64,000 nt of DNA. It comes from Steroidobacteraceae bacterium. GTDB lineage: Bacteria; Pseudomonadota; Gammaproteobacteria; Steroidobacterales; Steroidobacteraceae. Below the pieces are notes generated by a model. It searched no databases and was not told where the DNA came from. It saw only the letters and a list, made by a program, of their open reading frames with translations. Positions 26,146-39,616 of this stretch are shown here, piece after piece. The stretch's first letter is position 1. Each line of letters opens with the position of its first letter. Made by a program: the position numbers and the translations under genes. The DNA is taken from positions 124,001-188,000 of the forward strand of contig JAPZRU010000012.1 in the NCBI GenBank assembly GCA_027531255.1. The letters run 5' to 3'.

Positions 26146-26693
26146 TCCGCCACCCGCGGACCAGGATCGCCGCGGACGTCTGCGTGGGCGGGCTCGACGT
26201 CGAGCTGGCCGCGGGCTGGGAAGCGCACGTCGACCGCATCACCAGGGTGCTGGCCGCGCCCGACCGGCTCTACTCGTCGCCGCTGCAGCGCTGCCGGCAC
26301 TTCGCGGAGCGGCTCGGCACCGCGCACGGCCTGGGTCCCGCGCTCGACGAGCGCCTGCGGGAACTGAACTTCGGCCGCTGGGAAGGCCGCCGCTGGTCGG
26401 AGATCGACCGGGCCGAGAGCGATCCGTGGGCCGCCGACTACCTGCGCGCCGCGCCGCCCGGCGGCGAGTCGTACGAAGCGCTGCTAGCGCGGGTGGACGG
26501 CTTCCTCGCGGACCTCGGCTCCTCGTTCGAGCGCGTCGCGATCGTCGCGCATGCCGGCTCGATCCGCGCGATCCTAGTCCGCTGCCTCGAGCTGCCACCC
26601 GGGGCGGCGTGGAAGTTCGACGTCGGCTACGGCCGGCTCACGCGCCTCGCGCAGCGCGGCGGCAGCTGGCGGCTCGAGGTGCTGAACGCCTGA
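26130..26693 (+). CDS. Histidine phosphatase, probable alpha-ribazole phosphatase
   Basis: Phosphoglycerate mutase-like protein of 187 aa. The catalytic N-terminal motif reads LIRHPRT rather than the usual RHG; the second His is in VAHAGSIRAIL, and Glu is in LRELNFGRWEGR. Position directly after cobS indicates CobC, which removes the 5'-phosphate of alpha-ribazole phosphate or cobalamin phosphate. The RHP in place of RHG is seen in some CobC-like proteins. Substrate assigned by context. Confidence 0.83.
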   Translation: MELALIRHPRTRIAADVCVGGLDVELAAGWEAHVDRITRVLAAPDRLYSSPLQRCRHFAERLGTAHGLGPALDERLRELNFGRWEGRRWSEIDRAESDPWAADYLRAAPPGGESYEALLARVDGFLADLGSSFERVAIVAHAGSIRAILVRCLELPPGAAWKFDVGYGRLTRLAQRGGSWRLEVLNA

Positions 26694-26727
26694 GACGGTG
26701 CGCCACCGTCACCGGACGGCAGCGCCG

Positions 26728-27720
26728 TCACCGGCCGGCCGCACTGCCCGCGGCGCGATTCGCCCGCACGCGATCGAGCCCCTCGCACAGCTGCGCGGTG
26801 CCCGCGACCAGTCGCGGCCCCATCCGGTTGACGAGGTCGGGATCGGCGACGACGACCGCGCCGGTCTCGAGCGCGCGCAGGCGCGGCCGCGCGGCCCAGC
26901 GCGCGCGCCAGTCGCGCACTTCCACCGCGCTGCCCGCCATCACGAGCACGTCGGGATCCCGGGCGTACACCGACTCCTCGTCGACCGCGAAGCCGCTGGT
27001 GCGCTCGGCCGCGAACACGTTGTCGGCGCCGCAGACGCCGAGCATCTCGGTGACGACGTGGGAACCGCCCAGCGTGTAGAGCGGCGCGCTCCACACCTGG
27101 TAGAAGACCCGCACGCGGGGACGCCCCGCGTAGCGCGCGCGCAGCCGGTCGAGCTCCGCGCGCAGGCGCGTCGCCTCGGCGCGCGCGACCGCCTCGGTGC
27201 CGAACAGCCGACCGAGGCGCTCGACGCTGTCTGGCACGTCGGCGAGACGGTGCTGCTGCATTTCCAGCACCGGCAGGCGCAGCCGGCGCAGCACGGCGAG
27301 CTGCTCCTTCGGCGTTCCGTCGCCCCACGCGATCACGAGGTCGGGGCGGGCCGCGAGCAGCCGCTCGGGGTCGAGCCGCGCGACGTCGCCGATGCGCGGT
27401 ACCCGGCGCGCCGCCGCCGGATGATCGCTCGTGTCGATGGTGCCGACGAGCCGGTCACCGCCGCCCGCCGCGTAGACCAGTTCGGTGAGGTGCGGCGCGA
27501 GCGTGATCACGCGCTGCGGACGCGGCGCCGCGGTGGGCGATGCCGCGGCGGCGCCCGCGGCCTGCGCGACCGCCGGGCCGCGGGAATCCTGCTCGACCGA
27601 CGCGCTGCCGGCGGCCCGTGGGGCCGCCGCGCCCCCGACGGTCGCCGCGAGCAGCAGCGCCGCCGTGCCCGTGAACACGCGGAGCGCGTGCGAAGGTCGC
27701 GCGGGGCGGCGCACGCGCAC
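26728..27720 (-). CDS. BtuF-like periplasmic binding protein
   Basis: ABC-type substrate-binding protein of 330 aa, signal peptide at about residues 14-35 followed by an Ala/Ser-rich linker. The domain starts RVITLAPHLTELVYAAGGGD, with DHPAAARRVPRIGD, DLVIAWGDGT and a C-terminal Ala-rich tail. This resembles BtuF and cobalt/cobalamin binding proteins. No permease (BtuC) or ATPase (BtuD) is nearby. GTG start 10 bases after the PCuAC stop. Ligand inferred: cobalamin, because cobTS lie next to it in convergent orientation; heme or iron chelate is possible. Confidence 0.82.
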   Translation of the reverse strand: MRVRRPARPSHALRVFTGTAALLLAATVGGAAAPRAAGSASVEQDSRGPAVAQAAGAAAASPTAAPRPQRVITLAPHLTELVYAAGGGDRLVGTIDTSDHPAAARRVPRIGDVARLDPERLLAARPDLVIAWGDGTPKEQLAVLRRLRLPVLEMQQHRLADVPDSVERLGRLFGTEAVARAEATRLRAELDRLRARYAGRPRVRVFYQVWSAPLYTLGGSHVVTEMLGVCGADNVFAAERTSGFAVDEESVYARDPDVLVMAGSAVEVRDWRARWAARPRLRALETGAVVVADPDLVNRMGPRLVAGTAQLCEGLDRVRANRAAGSAAGR

Positions 27721-27730
27721 CGCGAGGTGC

Positions 27731-28297
27731 TCAGTGATGCGCGTGGCCGCCCGCCTCGGCCTTGCCCGCCTCCGCCGTCGCGGCGCGCACGGTGGCCTGC
27801 ACCTCGACCACGCCCGCGTTCGCGAAGCGCAGCCGCAGCGGCACCTGCTGGCCGGCCTGCAGCGGTCCCGTCAGATCCATCAGCATCAGGTGCAGGCCGC
27901 CCGGCGCCATCTTCAGCGCCTGGTCCGGCGCGATCGTGAGGGTTTCGACTCGGCGCATCTTCGCGACGCCGTTCTCGATGCGCGTCTCGTGCACCTCGGT
28001 GCGCTTCGCGACCGGCGTACTGACCTCGAGCAGCTTGTCGGCGGCCGACTGCGGGTTGTGGAAAGACACGTAGGCGGCCGTCATCTTCGAGCCCGGCGGC
28101 GTCGCGCGCGCCCAGGCCCCGTAGGCGTGCATCTCGGCACGCTTCGTCCCGGCGGCCGTCGCGGCCCCGTGTGCACCGTGAGCCCCGTGCGCGGCCTGGC
28201 CGCCCGACTGGGCGAGCGCGGACGCCCCGGAGCCGATGAGCGCGAACGCGGCGAGCGCGCTCGCCGTGCGGCGCGCGGCAATGGAGAACTGGGTCAT
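27731..28297 (-). CDS. PCuAC-type periplasmic copper chaperone
   Basis: Exported protein of 188 aa that in other bacteria carries Cu(I) to the CuA site of cytochrome oxidase. The exact copper motif H-x10-M-x21-H-x-M is present (HETRIENGVAKM, then HLM). The signal peptide ends near ALAQSG; a His/Gly/Ala repeat (HGAHGAHG) follows, and the C-terminus is GGHAHH, so both ends may bind metal. Sco and oxidase genes are not adjacent. Confidence 0.9.
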   Translation of the reverse strand: MTQFSIAARRTASALAAFALIGSGASALAQSGGQAAHGAHGAHGAATAAGTKRAEMHAYGAWARATPPGSKMTAAYVSFHNPQSAADKLLEVSTPVAKRTEVHETRIENGVAKMRRVETLTIAPDQALKMAPGGLHLMLMDLTGPLQAGQQVPLRLRFANAGVVEVQATVRAATAEAGKAEAGGHAHH

Positions 28298-28338
28298 CGC
28301 TTCATCCCGGCAGGAAGGGGACCGCCATTATCGCAGGC

Positions 28339-28355
28339 GCGCCGGCATCCGGCGC
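28339..28355 (-). terminator. Short hairpin between esterase and PCuAC genes
   Basis: A perfect 7-bp stem, GCGCCGG with CCGGCGC, around the loop CAT. It lies 14 bases past the esterase stop and ahead of the PCuAC start. No U-tract. Confidence 0.35.
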
Positions 28356-28368
28356 CGGTTCCGCGTCG

Positions 28369-29313
28369 TCAACCGGCCGCAGGGTCAGTGGCGGTCGACG
28401 TCGGCCGCGGGGCCGCGCGCGTCGGCGGTTCGCGCAGGAAGCGCAGGATCGCCTCGTACAGCGGGTCGTTCCAGCGGTTCATCCGCACGAAGCGCGCGAG
28501 GATCGCGACGTGGCCGTCCTCGGCGGGCAGGTGCAGTTCAACGGGCACGCCCGCGTTGCGCAGTCGCGCCGCGAACGACTCCGTGTTGCGCAGGCGCACG
28601 CGCGAGTCGTCGCGGCCGTGCGCGAGGAACGCGGGCGCGCTGTCGGTGGACACGAAGTTCACCGGTTGCGAATCGGCGAAGCGGACCGGTGGCCCGAAGT
28701 AGTCCACGAGGTCGGCGTCGACGATCGGCAGGAAGTCGTAGGGTCCGGCCAGCCCGACCAGCGCGCGCACCGGCGCACCGCCCGCGCGGACCAGCCAGCG
28801 CCCGTCGGTGGCGAGCAGCGCGGCGAGGTGGGCCCCGGCGGAGTGGCCCATCACGACCACCCGGTCCGCGGTCGACCCGTAGCGCGCCGCGTTCGCCTGC
28901 GCCCACGCGACCGCCGCGGCCACGTCCGCCATCGCCTCGGGCATGCGCACCTCGGGGTACAGGCGGTAGTTCGGCACGACCACCGGGATGCCGCGCTCCG
29001 CGAGGCCCGCGCCGACGAAGCGGTAGAGGTCCTTGGAGCCGCTGCTCCAGCGACCCCCATGCAGGAACACGACCAGCGTCGCGGGCGCGCCGGGATTCGC
29101 GGCCGCCTCGGGGCGATAGACGTCGAGGCGCTGGCGCGGATGCGCGCCGTAGGCGAGATCGGTCTCCCGCGCGTAGCCGCCGTTGACGACGTCGGCGCCG
29201 TTGGCGACGTCGAACAGCGCCGCCTCGCAGCCGGCGAGCAGCAGCGCCGCGGCGACGAGGAGTGCCGCCGCCGCGCCGCGCAAGCCGGCAAGGCTCGCGC
29301 CGGCGACCCTCAC
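28369..29313 (-). CDS. Alpha/beta hydrolase, esterase/lipase-like lipoprotein
   Basis: Protein of 314 aa. The N-terminus has a lipobox-like LLLAGCEA after a hydrophobic run, so it is probably lipid-anchored. The hydrolase domain shows FLHGGRWSSGSK (oxyanion HGG), the nucleophile VVMGHSAGAHLAALL and a late His (EDGHVAIL). This is the carboxylesterase/BD-FAE-like group. The GTG start at 29313 overlaps the upstream gene stop by 4 bases. Substrate unknown. Confidence 0.87.
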   Translation of the reverse strand: MRVAGASLAGLRGAAAALLVAAALLLAGCEAALFDVANGADVVNGGYARETDLAYGAHPRQRLDVYRPEAAANPGAPATLVVFLHGGRWSSGSKDLYRFVGAGLAERGIPVVVPNYRLYPEVRMPEAMADVAAAVAWAQANAARYGSTADRVVVMGHSAGAHLAALLATDGRWLVRAGGAPVRALVGLAGPYDFLPIVDADLVDYFGPPVRFADSQPVNFVSTDSAPAFLAHGRDDSRVRLRNTESFAARLRNAGVPVELHLPAEDGHVAILARFVRMNRWNDPLYEAILRFLREPPTRAAPRPTSTATDPAAG

Positions 29314-29827
29314 GCCAGCGGAGCGCGCGCCGCAAGGTCTGCCGCGCGCGGGCAGAGGCCCCGCGCGCGCAGCCAGTCGCGCGCCTCGTCCGCCTCGGCC
29401 TCGAACCACGCGCGCGTGGAGCCGAGCCGGAACGTGTAGCCCCAGGCGTCCATGTCGGCCATCAGCCGTGCGCTGCCGACGCCCGGCAGCGCGTCCGCAA
29501 GCAGGATCTGGAGGCAGCACACCGCGTTCTCCTCCGCGTGGTCGCCGCCCGCGTCGCGCTCCAGCGCCGCGCGCCGCCCGGGCCCCATGCAGATCGCGTG
29601 GCAGGCCTCGTGCAGCACCGAGTGCACCGGCGTGTCGTCGCGGGCATACACGCGCTCGCGCACGAGGCCCGCCTCGGGCTCGCCCCAGTAGCTGCCCGGG
29701 ATCGGCGCGCCCGCGGAAACGGGCACGAGTTCGAGGCCGTAGCGGGCGCACAGCGCCGCGAGCGCGGCGCCGTGACCGTCGCCCACGCGCAGCACGGCCG
29801 GCGTCGCGACCGACTCCGCCGTGGCGT

Positions 29828-29831
<4 letters not shown>
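29310..29831 (-). CDS. Uncharacterised HExxH protein
   Basis: Protein of 173 aa with no recognised name. A zinc-binding HExxH motif is visible as HEACH in VHSVLHEACHAICMGPG, flanked by Cys residues, and a second segment, EENAVCCLQILLAD, has a paired Cys and a Glu that could be the third ligand. No signal peptide. It overlaps lptE by 4 bases and the esterase by 4 bases, so it is part of the leuS operon. A metallopeptidase-like fold is inferred from the motif only. Confidence 0.72.
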
Positions 29832-33932
<4,101 letters not shown>

Positions 33933-33940
<8 letters not shown>

Positions 33941-34424
33941 CGGCGGCGACGCCGAGACCGGCCAGCGGCAGCTCCGTCGTGCACTTCACGCTCGTGAGCG
34001 CCATCGACGACTGCACTTCCTGCACCGAGGGGATCGTCGAGAGCTTGTCGCGGAGGAACTGCTCGTAGCCCTCGACGTCCTGGGTGACGACCTTCAGCAG
34101 GAAGTCCGTCTCGCCCATCAGCATGTGGCACTCGAGCACTTCCGGGAACGCCTTCACGGTCGCCTCGAAGTCGCCGAGCGAGTTCCGCGCGCCGCGCACC
34201 AGCTTCACGTGCACGAACACCATGACCCGGAAACCGAGCTTGCGGCGGTCGAGCAGCGCGACGCGGCCGGCGATGTAGCCCTCCTGCTCGAGACGGTGGA
34301 TCCGGCGCCAGCAGGGCGACTGCGACAGCCCCACCTGGGCGGCCACGTCCGCGGCCGAGAGCGAGGCGTCGGCCTGCAGCAACTGCAGGATCCTCAGATC
34401 GACGGCGTCGAGCTCCGTCTGCAT
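33933..34424 (-). CDS. Lrp/AsnC family transcriptional regulator
   Basis: Protein of 163 aa, standard for the family. N-terminal HTH (DLRILQLLQADASLSAADVA, then GLSQSPCWRRIHRLEQEGYI) and C-terminal RAM ligand-binding domain (MVFVHVKL, ECHMLMGETDFLLKVV). SQSPCWRRI is typical of the Lrp branch near PutR/BkdR. It is divergent from the TonB receptor-cupin-MFS locus across 289 bases, so it may regulate both sides. Confidence 0.94.
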
Positions 34425-34713
34425 GAGTGGAATTCCAGGTGGGTCTTACCGAGGCTGATTCATGCACATCCGTCGGGAGCCGTCCAGCCCTACCGAAGAG
34501 TTCGGTCGCAGCGCGAACTTGGCTGCAAACCTATCGCTTTTCGTGATCGACACCTGACCAGGAGTTCCGGGTTCGCGGCTTGCCGCCCCGAGAATCGCTC
34601 ATGCATAGTGTCGCCATTGCGCGCACGGCGTTCGACCGTGCGCACGCGTGGCGCCGGCGCGACAGCAGGTCGCCGCCCGCCCCGCGCCCGACCAGCCTCC
34701 ACGAGGGTTCCCC
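34425..34713. promoter_or_regulatory. Divergent regulatory region, Lrp-type gene / TonB receptor
   Basis: The longest non-coding stretch in the window (289 bases), with lower GC near its middle than its flanks. A possible plus-strand promoter is TTGCCG (34580) with CATAGT 18 bases later. An inverted repeat with an 8-bp stem, GCGCACGG (34621-34628) and CCGTGCGC (34636-34643), lies in the receptor leader. No riboswitch was recognised. Confidence 0.4.
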
Positions 34714-37032
34714 ATGCCGCACGCGTCCCGCCTCCACCGCCCCACGCTCGCCGCCGCCGTGGCCGCCGCGCTCGCGGTCGGCACCTCCGCTCCGGCCGTC
34801 GCCGCCGAGCCGGCCGCCGACAGCCTGCTCCAGGAAGTCGTCGTCACCGCGCAGAAGCGCACCGAGTCCGCGCAGGACGTGCCCATCTCGATCGTCGCGC
34901 TGTCCGGGGAAACGCTGGAGCGACTGAACACCACCGACGTGCTGCAGGTCGCCGCGCGCACGCCGACGCTGCAGTACAGCCAGGCCGGCGGCGAGGCGCA
35001 GCTCTACGTGCGCGGCGTCGGCAGCAACCTGCTGGCGATCGGCTCCGATCCGTCGGTCGCGATCCACCAGGACGGCGTCTATCTCGGCCGGCCCAACATG
35101 GGCCTCACGCAGTTCCTGGACGTCGAGCGCGTCGAGGTCCTGCGCGGCCCGCAGGGCACGCTCTACGGCCGCAACGCCACCGGCGGCGCGGTCAACATCG
35201 TCTCGCGCATGCCCACGCGCGAGAACGAGGGCTACTTCTCCGCCGGCACCGGCAGCTTCGACCGCGTCGACCTCAAGGCGGCGTGGAACGCGCCGCTCAA
35301 CGACGCGACCTCGGTTCGCATCGCGGCGCGCAGCCTCCGCGACGACGGCTACGTCGAGAACAGGTTCCCGGGCGGCACCAACCTCGACGACAACGACCTG
35401 CGCGCCGTGCGCGGCAGCGTGCGGATCCAGCCGAGCGACGCGTTCCGGCTCGACCTGATCATCGACTACAGCAAGTTCGAGAACGGCAATACGGCGATCG
35501 TGCCGAACGACGGCTTCGGCGCCGCGCAGGCCCTCGGCGCCGTGCCGACCGGCTCTAAGCTCGAGGTCCGCAACAACGTGCCGTCGTTCCAGAACTGGGA
35601 GACGGGCGGCCCTACGGCGACGCTCGAGTGGCGGCCGAACGACGCGTTCTCGGTTACCTACGTAGGCTCGTACCGCAAGTTCGACCAGGACTTCCTGTTC
35701 AACACCGACGGCACCGAGATCGAGGTCACCCGCACCTCGACGAAGGTGGACTCGCAGCAGCACTCGCACGAGCTGCGCCTCGCCTCCACCGGCGACGCGC
35801 CGCTGCAGTGGATCGCCGGCGGCTACTACCTGAAGGAGGACAAGGAGGGCACGCTCGGCCTCGTCCGCCTGAACCTCGCGACGCCCGGCGTGTTCCTGCT
35901 GCCCGCCACCGGCATCACCGACGCCCGCGCGGTGTTCGGTCAGGTGGACTGGACGGTGCTCGAGGGCCTGAAGCTCACTGCCGGCATCCGCTGGAGCGAG
36001 GAGCGCAAGACCGACTTCAACCAGCAGATCAACGTGTTCGCGAGCGCCACGAACCCCGTCGCGCAGATCGAGCGCGGCCTCTACGGCAACCTCGTGCTCG
36101 GCGCTCCCGCCACGACCCGCAGCGGCGAGAACACGTGGCGTGCGTGGACGCCGAAGTTCGGCCTGGACTACCGGCTGACGGACGACGTGCTGCTCTACGC
36201 CAGCTACACGAAGGGCTTCAAGTCCGGCGGCTACAACAGCTACCAGCCGTCGAACCCGGTGTTCGAGCCCGAGTTCATCAAGAGCTACGAGGTCGGCGCG
36301 AAGACCGACTGGGCCGGCGGCCGCTTCCGCGCGAACGTCTCGGCGTTCTACTACGACTACTCCGACCTGCAGGTCACCACGTTCTTCCAGAGCCTGACGC
36401 TGGTCTCGAACGCCGCCGAGGCGACGATCCAGGGCGTGGACCTCGAACTGCTCGCGAGCCCGGTCGACGGGCTGAACCTCGGCGCGTCGGTCAGCTGGCT
36501 CGACGCGACCTACGACGAGTTCCTGTTCCCGTACGGCCTCTGCTCGCCGCTCGTGCTGAACACGCCGTCCTGCGCGGGCGCGACGGCCGGCGCGGTGCGC
36601 GTCGTGAACGCCGAGGGCAACCGCCTCAACAACGCGCCGGAGATCAAGGCCAACGCGTTCGCGACCTACCGCTTCCCGCTCGGCGGCGCGGGCTCGCTCG
36701 AGGTGCTCGGGCAGGTCAGCTACACCGACGACATCTACTTCAACGCGGCCAACGACCCCAACCTGCGGCAGCCCGCCTACACGCTGGTCGACGCGCGCGT
36801 CTCCTGGACCAACCCGGCCGGCAACCTGGAGGTCGCGGCGTACGGCAAGAACCTCGGCGACGAGGAGTACTTCCACAACATCATCCAGTTCACGTCCACG
36901 AGCCTGCCGCCGCCGCGCTTCGCGCTGCCGGCGCCGGGCGCGCGAGTGACGGATCCGTTCTCGATCGGCAACGCGCTGGGCTACCCGGCGCCGGGCCGCA
37001 CGTGGGGAGTGGACCTGACGTATCGATTCTGA
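34714..37032 (+). CDS. TonB-dependent receptor, substrate unknown
   Basis: Outer-membrane receptor of 772 aa of the FepA/FecA-like group common in Sphingomonas and marine gammaproteobacteria. The signal peptide ends near AVAAEP; the TonB box is LQEVVVTAQKR followed by SAQDVPISI. The plug has YVRGVGSN, DGVYLGRP and VEVLRGPQGTLYGRNATGG. The barrel ends GVDLTYRF with C-terminal Phe. The next genes are a cupin and an MFS permease, so a small organic compound and not only iron is a reasonable guess. Confidence 0.9.
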   Translation: MPHASRLHRPTLAAAVAAALAVGTSAPAVAAEPAADSLLQEVVVTAQKRTESAQDVPISIVALSGETLERLNTTDVLQVAARTPTLQYSQAGGEAQLYVRGVGSNLLAIGSDPSVAIHQDGVYLGRPNMGLTQFLDVERVEVLRGPQGTLYGRNATGGAVNIVSRMPTRENEGYFSAGTGSFDRVDLKAAWNAPLNDATSVRIAARSLRDDGYVENRFPGGTNLDDNDLRAVRGSVRIQPSDAFRLDLIIDYSKFENGNTAIVPNDGFGAAQALGAVPTGSKLEVRNNVPSFQNWETGGPTATLEWRPNDAFSVTYVGSYRKFDQDFLFNTDGTEIEVTRTSTKVDSQQHSHELRLASTGDAPLQWIAGGYYLKEDKEGTLGLVRLNLATPGVFLLPATGITDARAVFGQVDWTVLEGLKLTAGIRWSEERKTDFNQQINVFASATNPVAQIERGLYGNLVLGAPATTRSGENTWRAWTPKFGLDYRLTDDVLLYASYTKGFKSGGYNSYQPSNPVFEPEFIKSYEVGAKTDWAGGRFRANVSAFYYDYSDLQVTTFFQSLTLVSNAAEATIQGVDLELLASPVDGLNLGASVSWLDATYDEFLFPYGLCSPLVLNTPSCAGATAGAVRVVNAEGNRLNNAPEIKANAFATYRFPLGGAGSLEVLGQVSYTDDIYFNAANDPNLRQPAYTLVDARVSWTNPAGNLEVAAYGKNLGDEEYFHNIIQFTSTSLPPPRFALPAPGARVTDPFSIGNALGYPAPGRTWGVDLTYRF

Positions 37033-37057
37033 GCGCCGCACGCGCATCGAGGTCGCC

Positions 37058-37906
37058 ATGAGCCGCCCGCACACCTGCTTCGTCCAGGCGCAGCGCATCC
37101 CCTGGTCGCACGGGCTGCACGGCGGCAACCGGCGCGACGTCGACTCGAAGCTCCTGTCGGTCGACGACGAGGACGCGAGTTCGACGCAGGTCGTGCGCTA
37201 CCCCGCCGGCTGGCGGCGCGCGGTGCCCGAACACCTGTCCACGCACGAGGAGTTCCTCGTGCTGGACGGGTGGCTCGAGGTGAACGGCCGGCGTTACGAC
37301 AAGCACACGTACGCATTCCTCCCGAAGGGCTGGGCCCGCGAGAGCGCGCGGGCCCCGGAGGGCGCGGTGCTGCTCACGATGTACTACGGCCCGGCCACGT
37401 ATGCGCCGGGCGCCGCCGCCGAGCCGCACGACCCGAAGCTGCTCGTCGAGTACGTGAACCCGCTGACGATGGACTGGGACCCCGGCCTCGTCGACCCGCA
37501 GCTCGCCAAGGGCGTCGCGATCAAGCCGCTGCGCACCGACCCGTACACCGGCGAGACCTCGTTCCTGTACTGCTCGCCGCCGCACCGCGTGCCGCCCGGG
37601 ATGGCGAAGCCGCAGTGGACGCACCCGATGGTCGAGGAGCTCTACTGCCTCGACGGCGAGTACACCTGGGGCGACCTCGGCGTGATGCGCCGCGGCGGCT
37701 ACTGCTGGTGGCGCGAGAACGTGTACCACGGGCCCGCGGGCACCGAGACCGGCTACAACCTGTTCGTGCGCACCGTGAACGGCCCGCTCGTGAACCACTT
37801 CGCGACCGAGAAGAAGCCGTTCACCTGGACGCCCGAGCACCGGCCGGTGCTGCCTGAGCGCCTGAAGCCGTACGGCCAGGAATGGCCGCGCGAACCGAAC
37901 TACTGA
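37058..37906 (+). CDS. Two-domain cupin protein, DUF4437-like
   Basis: Protein of 282 aa with two cupin-like halves. The first contains PEHLSTHEEFLVLDGWLEVNG, with His and Glu metal ligands; the second contains THPMVEELYCLDGEYTWGD and WWRENVYHGP. Bicupins of this kind resemble ChrR-type sensors and DUF4437 enzymes. It follows the TonB receptor by 25 bases and overlaps the MFS gene by 25 bases. Role in turnover of the imported compound is inferred. Confidence 0.75.
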   Translation: MSRPHTCFVQAQRIPWSHGLHGGNRRDVDSKLLSVDDEDASSTQVVRYPAGWRRAVPEHLSTHEEFLVLDGWLEVNGRRYDKHTYAFLPKGWARESARAPEGAVLLTMYYGPATYAPGAAAEPHDPKLLVEYVNPLTMDWDPGLVDPQLAKGVAIKPLRTDPYTGETSFLYCSPPHRVPPGMAKPQWTHPMVEELYCLDGEYTWGDLGVMRRGGYCWWRENVYHGPAGTETGYNLFVRTVNGPLVNHFATEKKPFTWTPEHRPVLPERLKPYGQEWPREPNY

Positions 37907-39225
37907 CGCGCGTGCTCCCCGTCCCCGACCGCACCGCAGGCAGTGGCTACGCGTGGTACGCGACCTTCGTGCTGATGCTCGCGTACACGCTCTCCTACAT
38001 CGACCGCCAGATCCTGTCGCTGCTGGTCGAGCCGATCAAGGCTGACTTCGGCGTCACCGACACGCAGATCGGCCTGCTGCAGGGCGCGGCCTTCGCGATC
38101 TTCTACACGCTCGCCGGCATCCCGATGGGCCGCCTCGCCGACCGCGGCGACCGCCGGAAGATCATCGCGTACGGCGTCGCGTTCTGGAGCCTCGCGACCG
38201 CGCTCTGCGGGATCACGAAGAACTACTGGCAGCTGTTCCTCGCGCGCGTCGGCGTCGGCATCGGCGAGGCGGCGCTCGGCCCCGCCGCGTACTCGATGCT
38301 CGCGGACTACTTCGAGCCGGCGAAGCGCGGCCGCGCGCTCGGCTTCTACTCGATGGGCGTCTACCTCGGCATCGGCCTCGCGATGATCATCGGGGCGCAG
38401 GTCGTCACCGCGCTCGCCGACGACCCGCCGCTCGTCGTGCCCGGCATCGGCGAGCTCGGCGCGTGGCACCTGACCTTCCTGATCGTCGGACTGCCCGGCG
38501 TGCTGCTGGCGCTCTGGGTCTGGACGCTGCGCGAGCCGCCGCGCCGCGGCGCGGGTGCTGCCGCCCCCGAGGTGCCGCTGCGCGAAGCGCTCGCGTTCCT
38601 GCGCGCGAACCGCGCCACCTTCGGCGCGCACTTCCTCGGCTTCTCGATGGTCACGCTGCTGTTCAACGCGGTCGTGTTCTGGATGGCGCCGTACCTGATG
38701 CGCGTGCACGGGCTCGCGCCGGCCGAGTTCGGGATCACGCTCGGCCTTATCCTCGCGATCGGCGGCGCGATCGGCATCTACGCCGGCGGCGCGTTCGCCG
38801 ACGCGCTGCGCCGCCGCGGCGTGCAGGACGCGGAACTGTGGTCAGGCATCCTGGGCGCGCTGCTGCTGTGGCCGTTCGGCCTCTACGCGACGCAGGCGCC
38901 GTCGGGCGAGGCCGCGCTGATCGCCTTCGTCGGCTTCATGGTGTTCGCGAGCTTCCCGTTCGCCGCGGCCGCCGCGGGGCTGACGAACGTCACGCCGAAC
39001 CGCCTGCGCGGCCAGGTCGCGGCGGTGTACCTGTTCGCCGTGAACCTCGCCGGCATCGGACTCGGCTCGTTCCTGACCGGCTTCGTGAACGACCACGTGT
39101 TCGCCGACCCGAACCGCATCGGCGACTCGATGGCGTGGATCGTCGGCATCGCGGCGCCGCTCGCCGCGGCGATCCTCTGGTTCGGCCGCGCCCCCTATCG
39201 ACGCAGCCTGGCCGCGCTCGGCTGA
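37882..39225 (+). CDS. MFS transporter, spinster-like
   Basis: Major facilitator of 447 aa with about 12 membrane segments. The text TLSYIDRQILSLLVEPIKAD and GIPMGRLADRGDRRKIIA (loop 2-3 motif) are typical of the spinster-like/ACS-related permeases found in catabolic clusters. The ATG at 37882 overlaps the cupin gene; a GTG at 37912, just after the cupin stop, is a possible alternative start. Likely the inner-membrane partner of the preceding TonB receptor. Confidence 0.88.
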   Translation: MAARTELLTRVLPVPDRTAGSGYAWYATFVLMLAYTLSYIDRQILSLLVEPIKADFGVTDTQIGLLQGAAFAIFYTLAGIPMGRLADRGDRRKIIAYGVAFWSLATALCGITKNYWQLFLARVGVGIGEAALGPAAYSMLADYFEPAKRGRALGFYSMGVYLGIGLAMIIGAQVVTALADDPPLVVPGIGELGAWHLTFLIVGLPGVLLALWVWTLREPPRRGAGAAAPEVPLREALAFLRANRATFGAHFLGFSMVTLLFNAVVFWMAPYLMRVHGLAPAEFGITLGLILAIGGAIGIYAGGAFADALRRRGVQDAELWSGILGALLLWPFGLYATQAPSGEAALIAFVGFMVFASFPFAAAAAGLTNVTPNRLRGQVAAVYLFAVNLAGIGLGSFLTGFVNDHVFADPNRIGDSMAWIVGIAAPLAAAILWFGRAPYRRSLAALG

Positions 39226-39271
39226 GCGCGCGCGGGCCCGCGCCTCGCGCTCGGCGCGCAGGCGCTCCGGC

Positions 39272-39616
39272 TCAACGCGACGCGAACTTGAGCCCCACCA
39301 CGCCGATGCAGATCAGCGCTATGCACGCGAGGCGCGCCGCGCTGCGCGGCTCGCCGAACAGCACGATGCCGAGGATCGCGGTTCCGACCGCACCGATGCC
39401 GACCCAGACCGCGTAGGCGGTGCCGATCGGCAGGGTCTTCGCGGCGAGACCGAGCAGCACGATGCTGGCGGCCATCGCCGCCAGGGTCAGCGCGGTCGGC
39501 CACGGGCGAGTGAAGCCCTCGGTGTACTTGAGCCCGATCGCCCAGCCGATCTCGAACAGGCCGGCCAGCACCAGCAGGAGCCACGCGCCCGTCGGCCCGC
39601 TGGCGCCGGGAACCAT
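39272..39616 (-). CDS. sugE: SMR transporter, SugE/Gdx-type
   Basis: Small multidrug resistance protein of 114 aa with four membrane segments. The Glu of the conserved [14 protein letters not shown] is the proton/substrate residue; [11 protein letters not shown]-like text and GLKFAS end the protein. [14 protein letters not shown] favours the guanidinium-exporter (Gdx/SugE) branch over EmrE. No guanidine riboswitch is visible upstream. It overlaps the upstream small gene by 1 base. Confidence 0.88.
   Translation of the reverse strand: MVPGASGPTGAWLLLVLAGLFEIGWAIGLKYTEGFTRPWPTALTLAAMAASIVLLGLAAKTLPIGTAYAVWVGIGAVGTAILGIVLFGEPRSAARLACIALICIGVVGLKFASR

Noticed and set aside
34531-37128. 865-codon minus-strand open frame
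   Set aside because: Antisense to the TonB receptor; no recognisable motif.
39272-39616. Guanidine riboswitch ahead of sugE
   Set aside because: The upstream gene overlaps sugE, which leaves no room for a leader aptamer.
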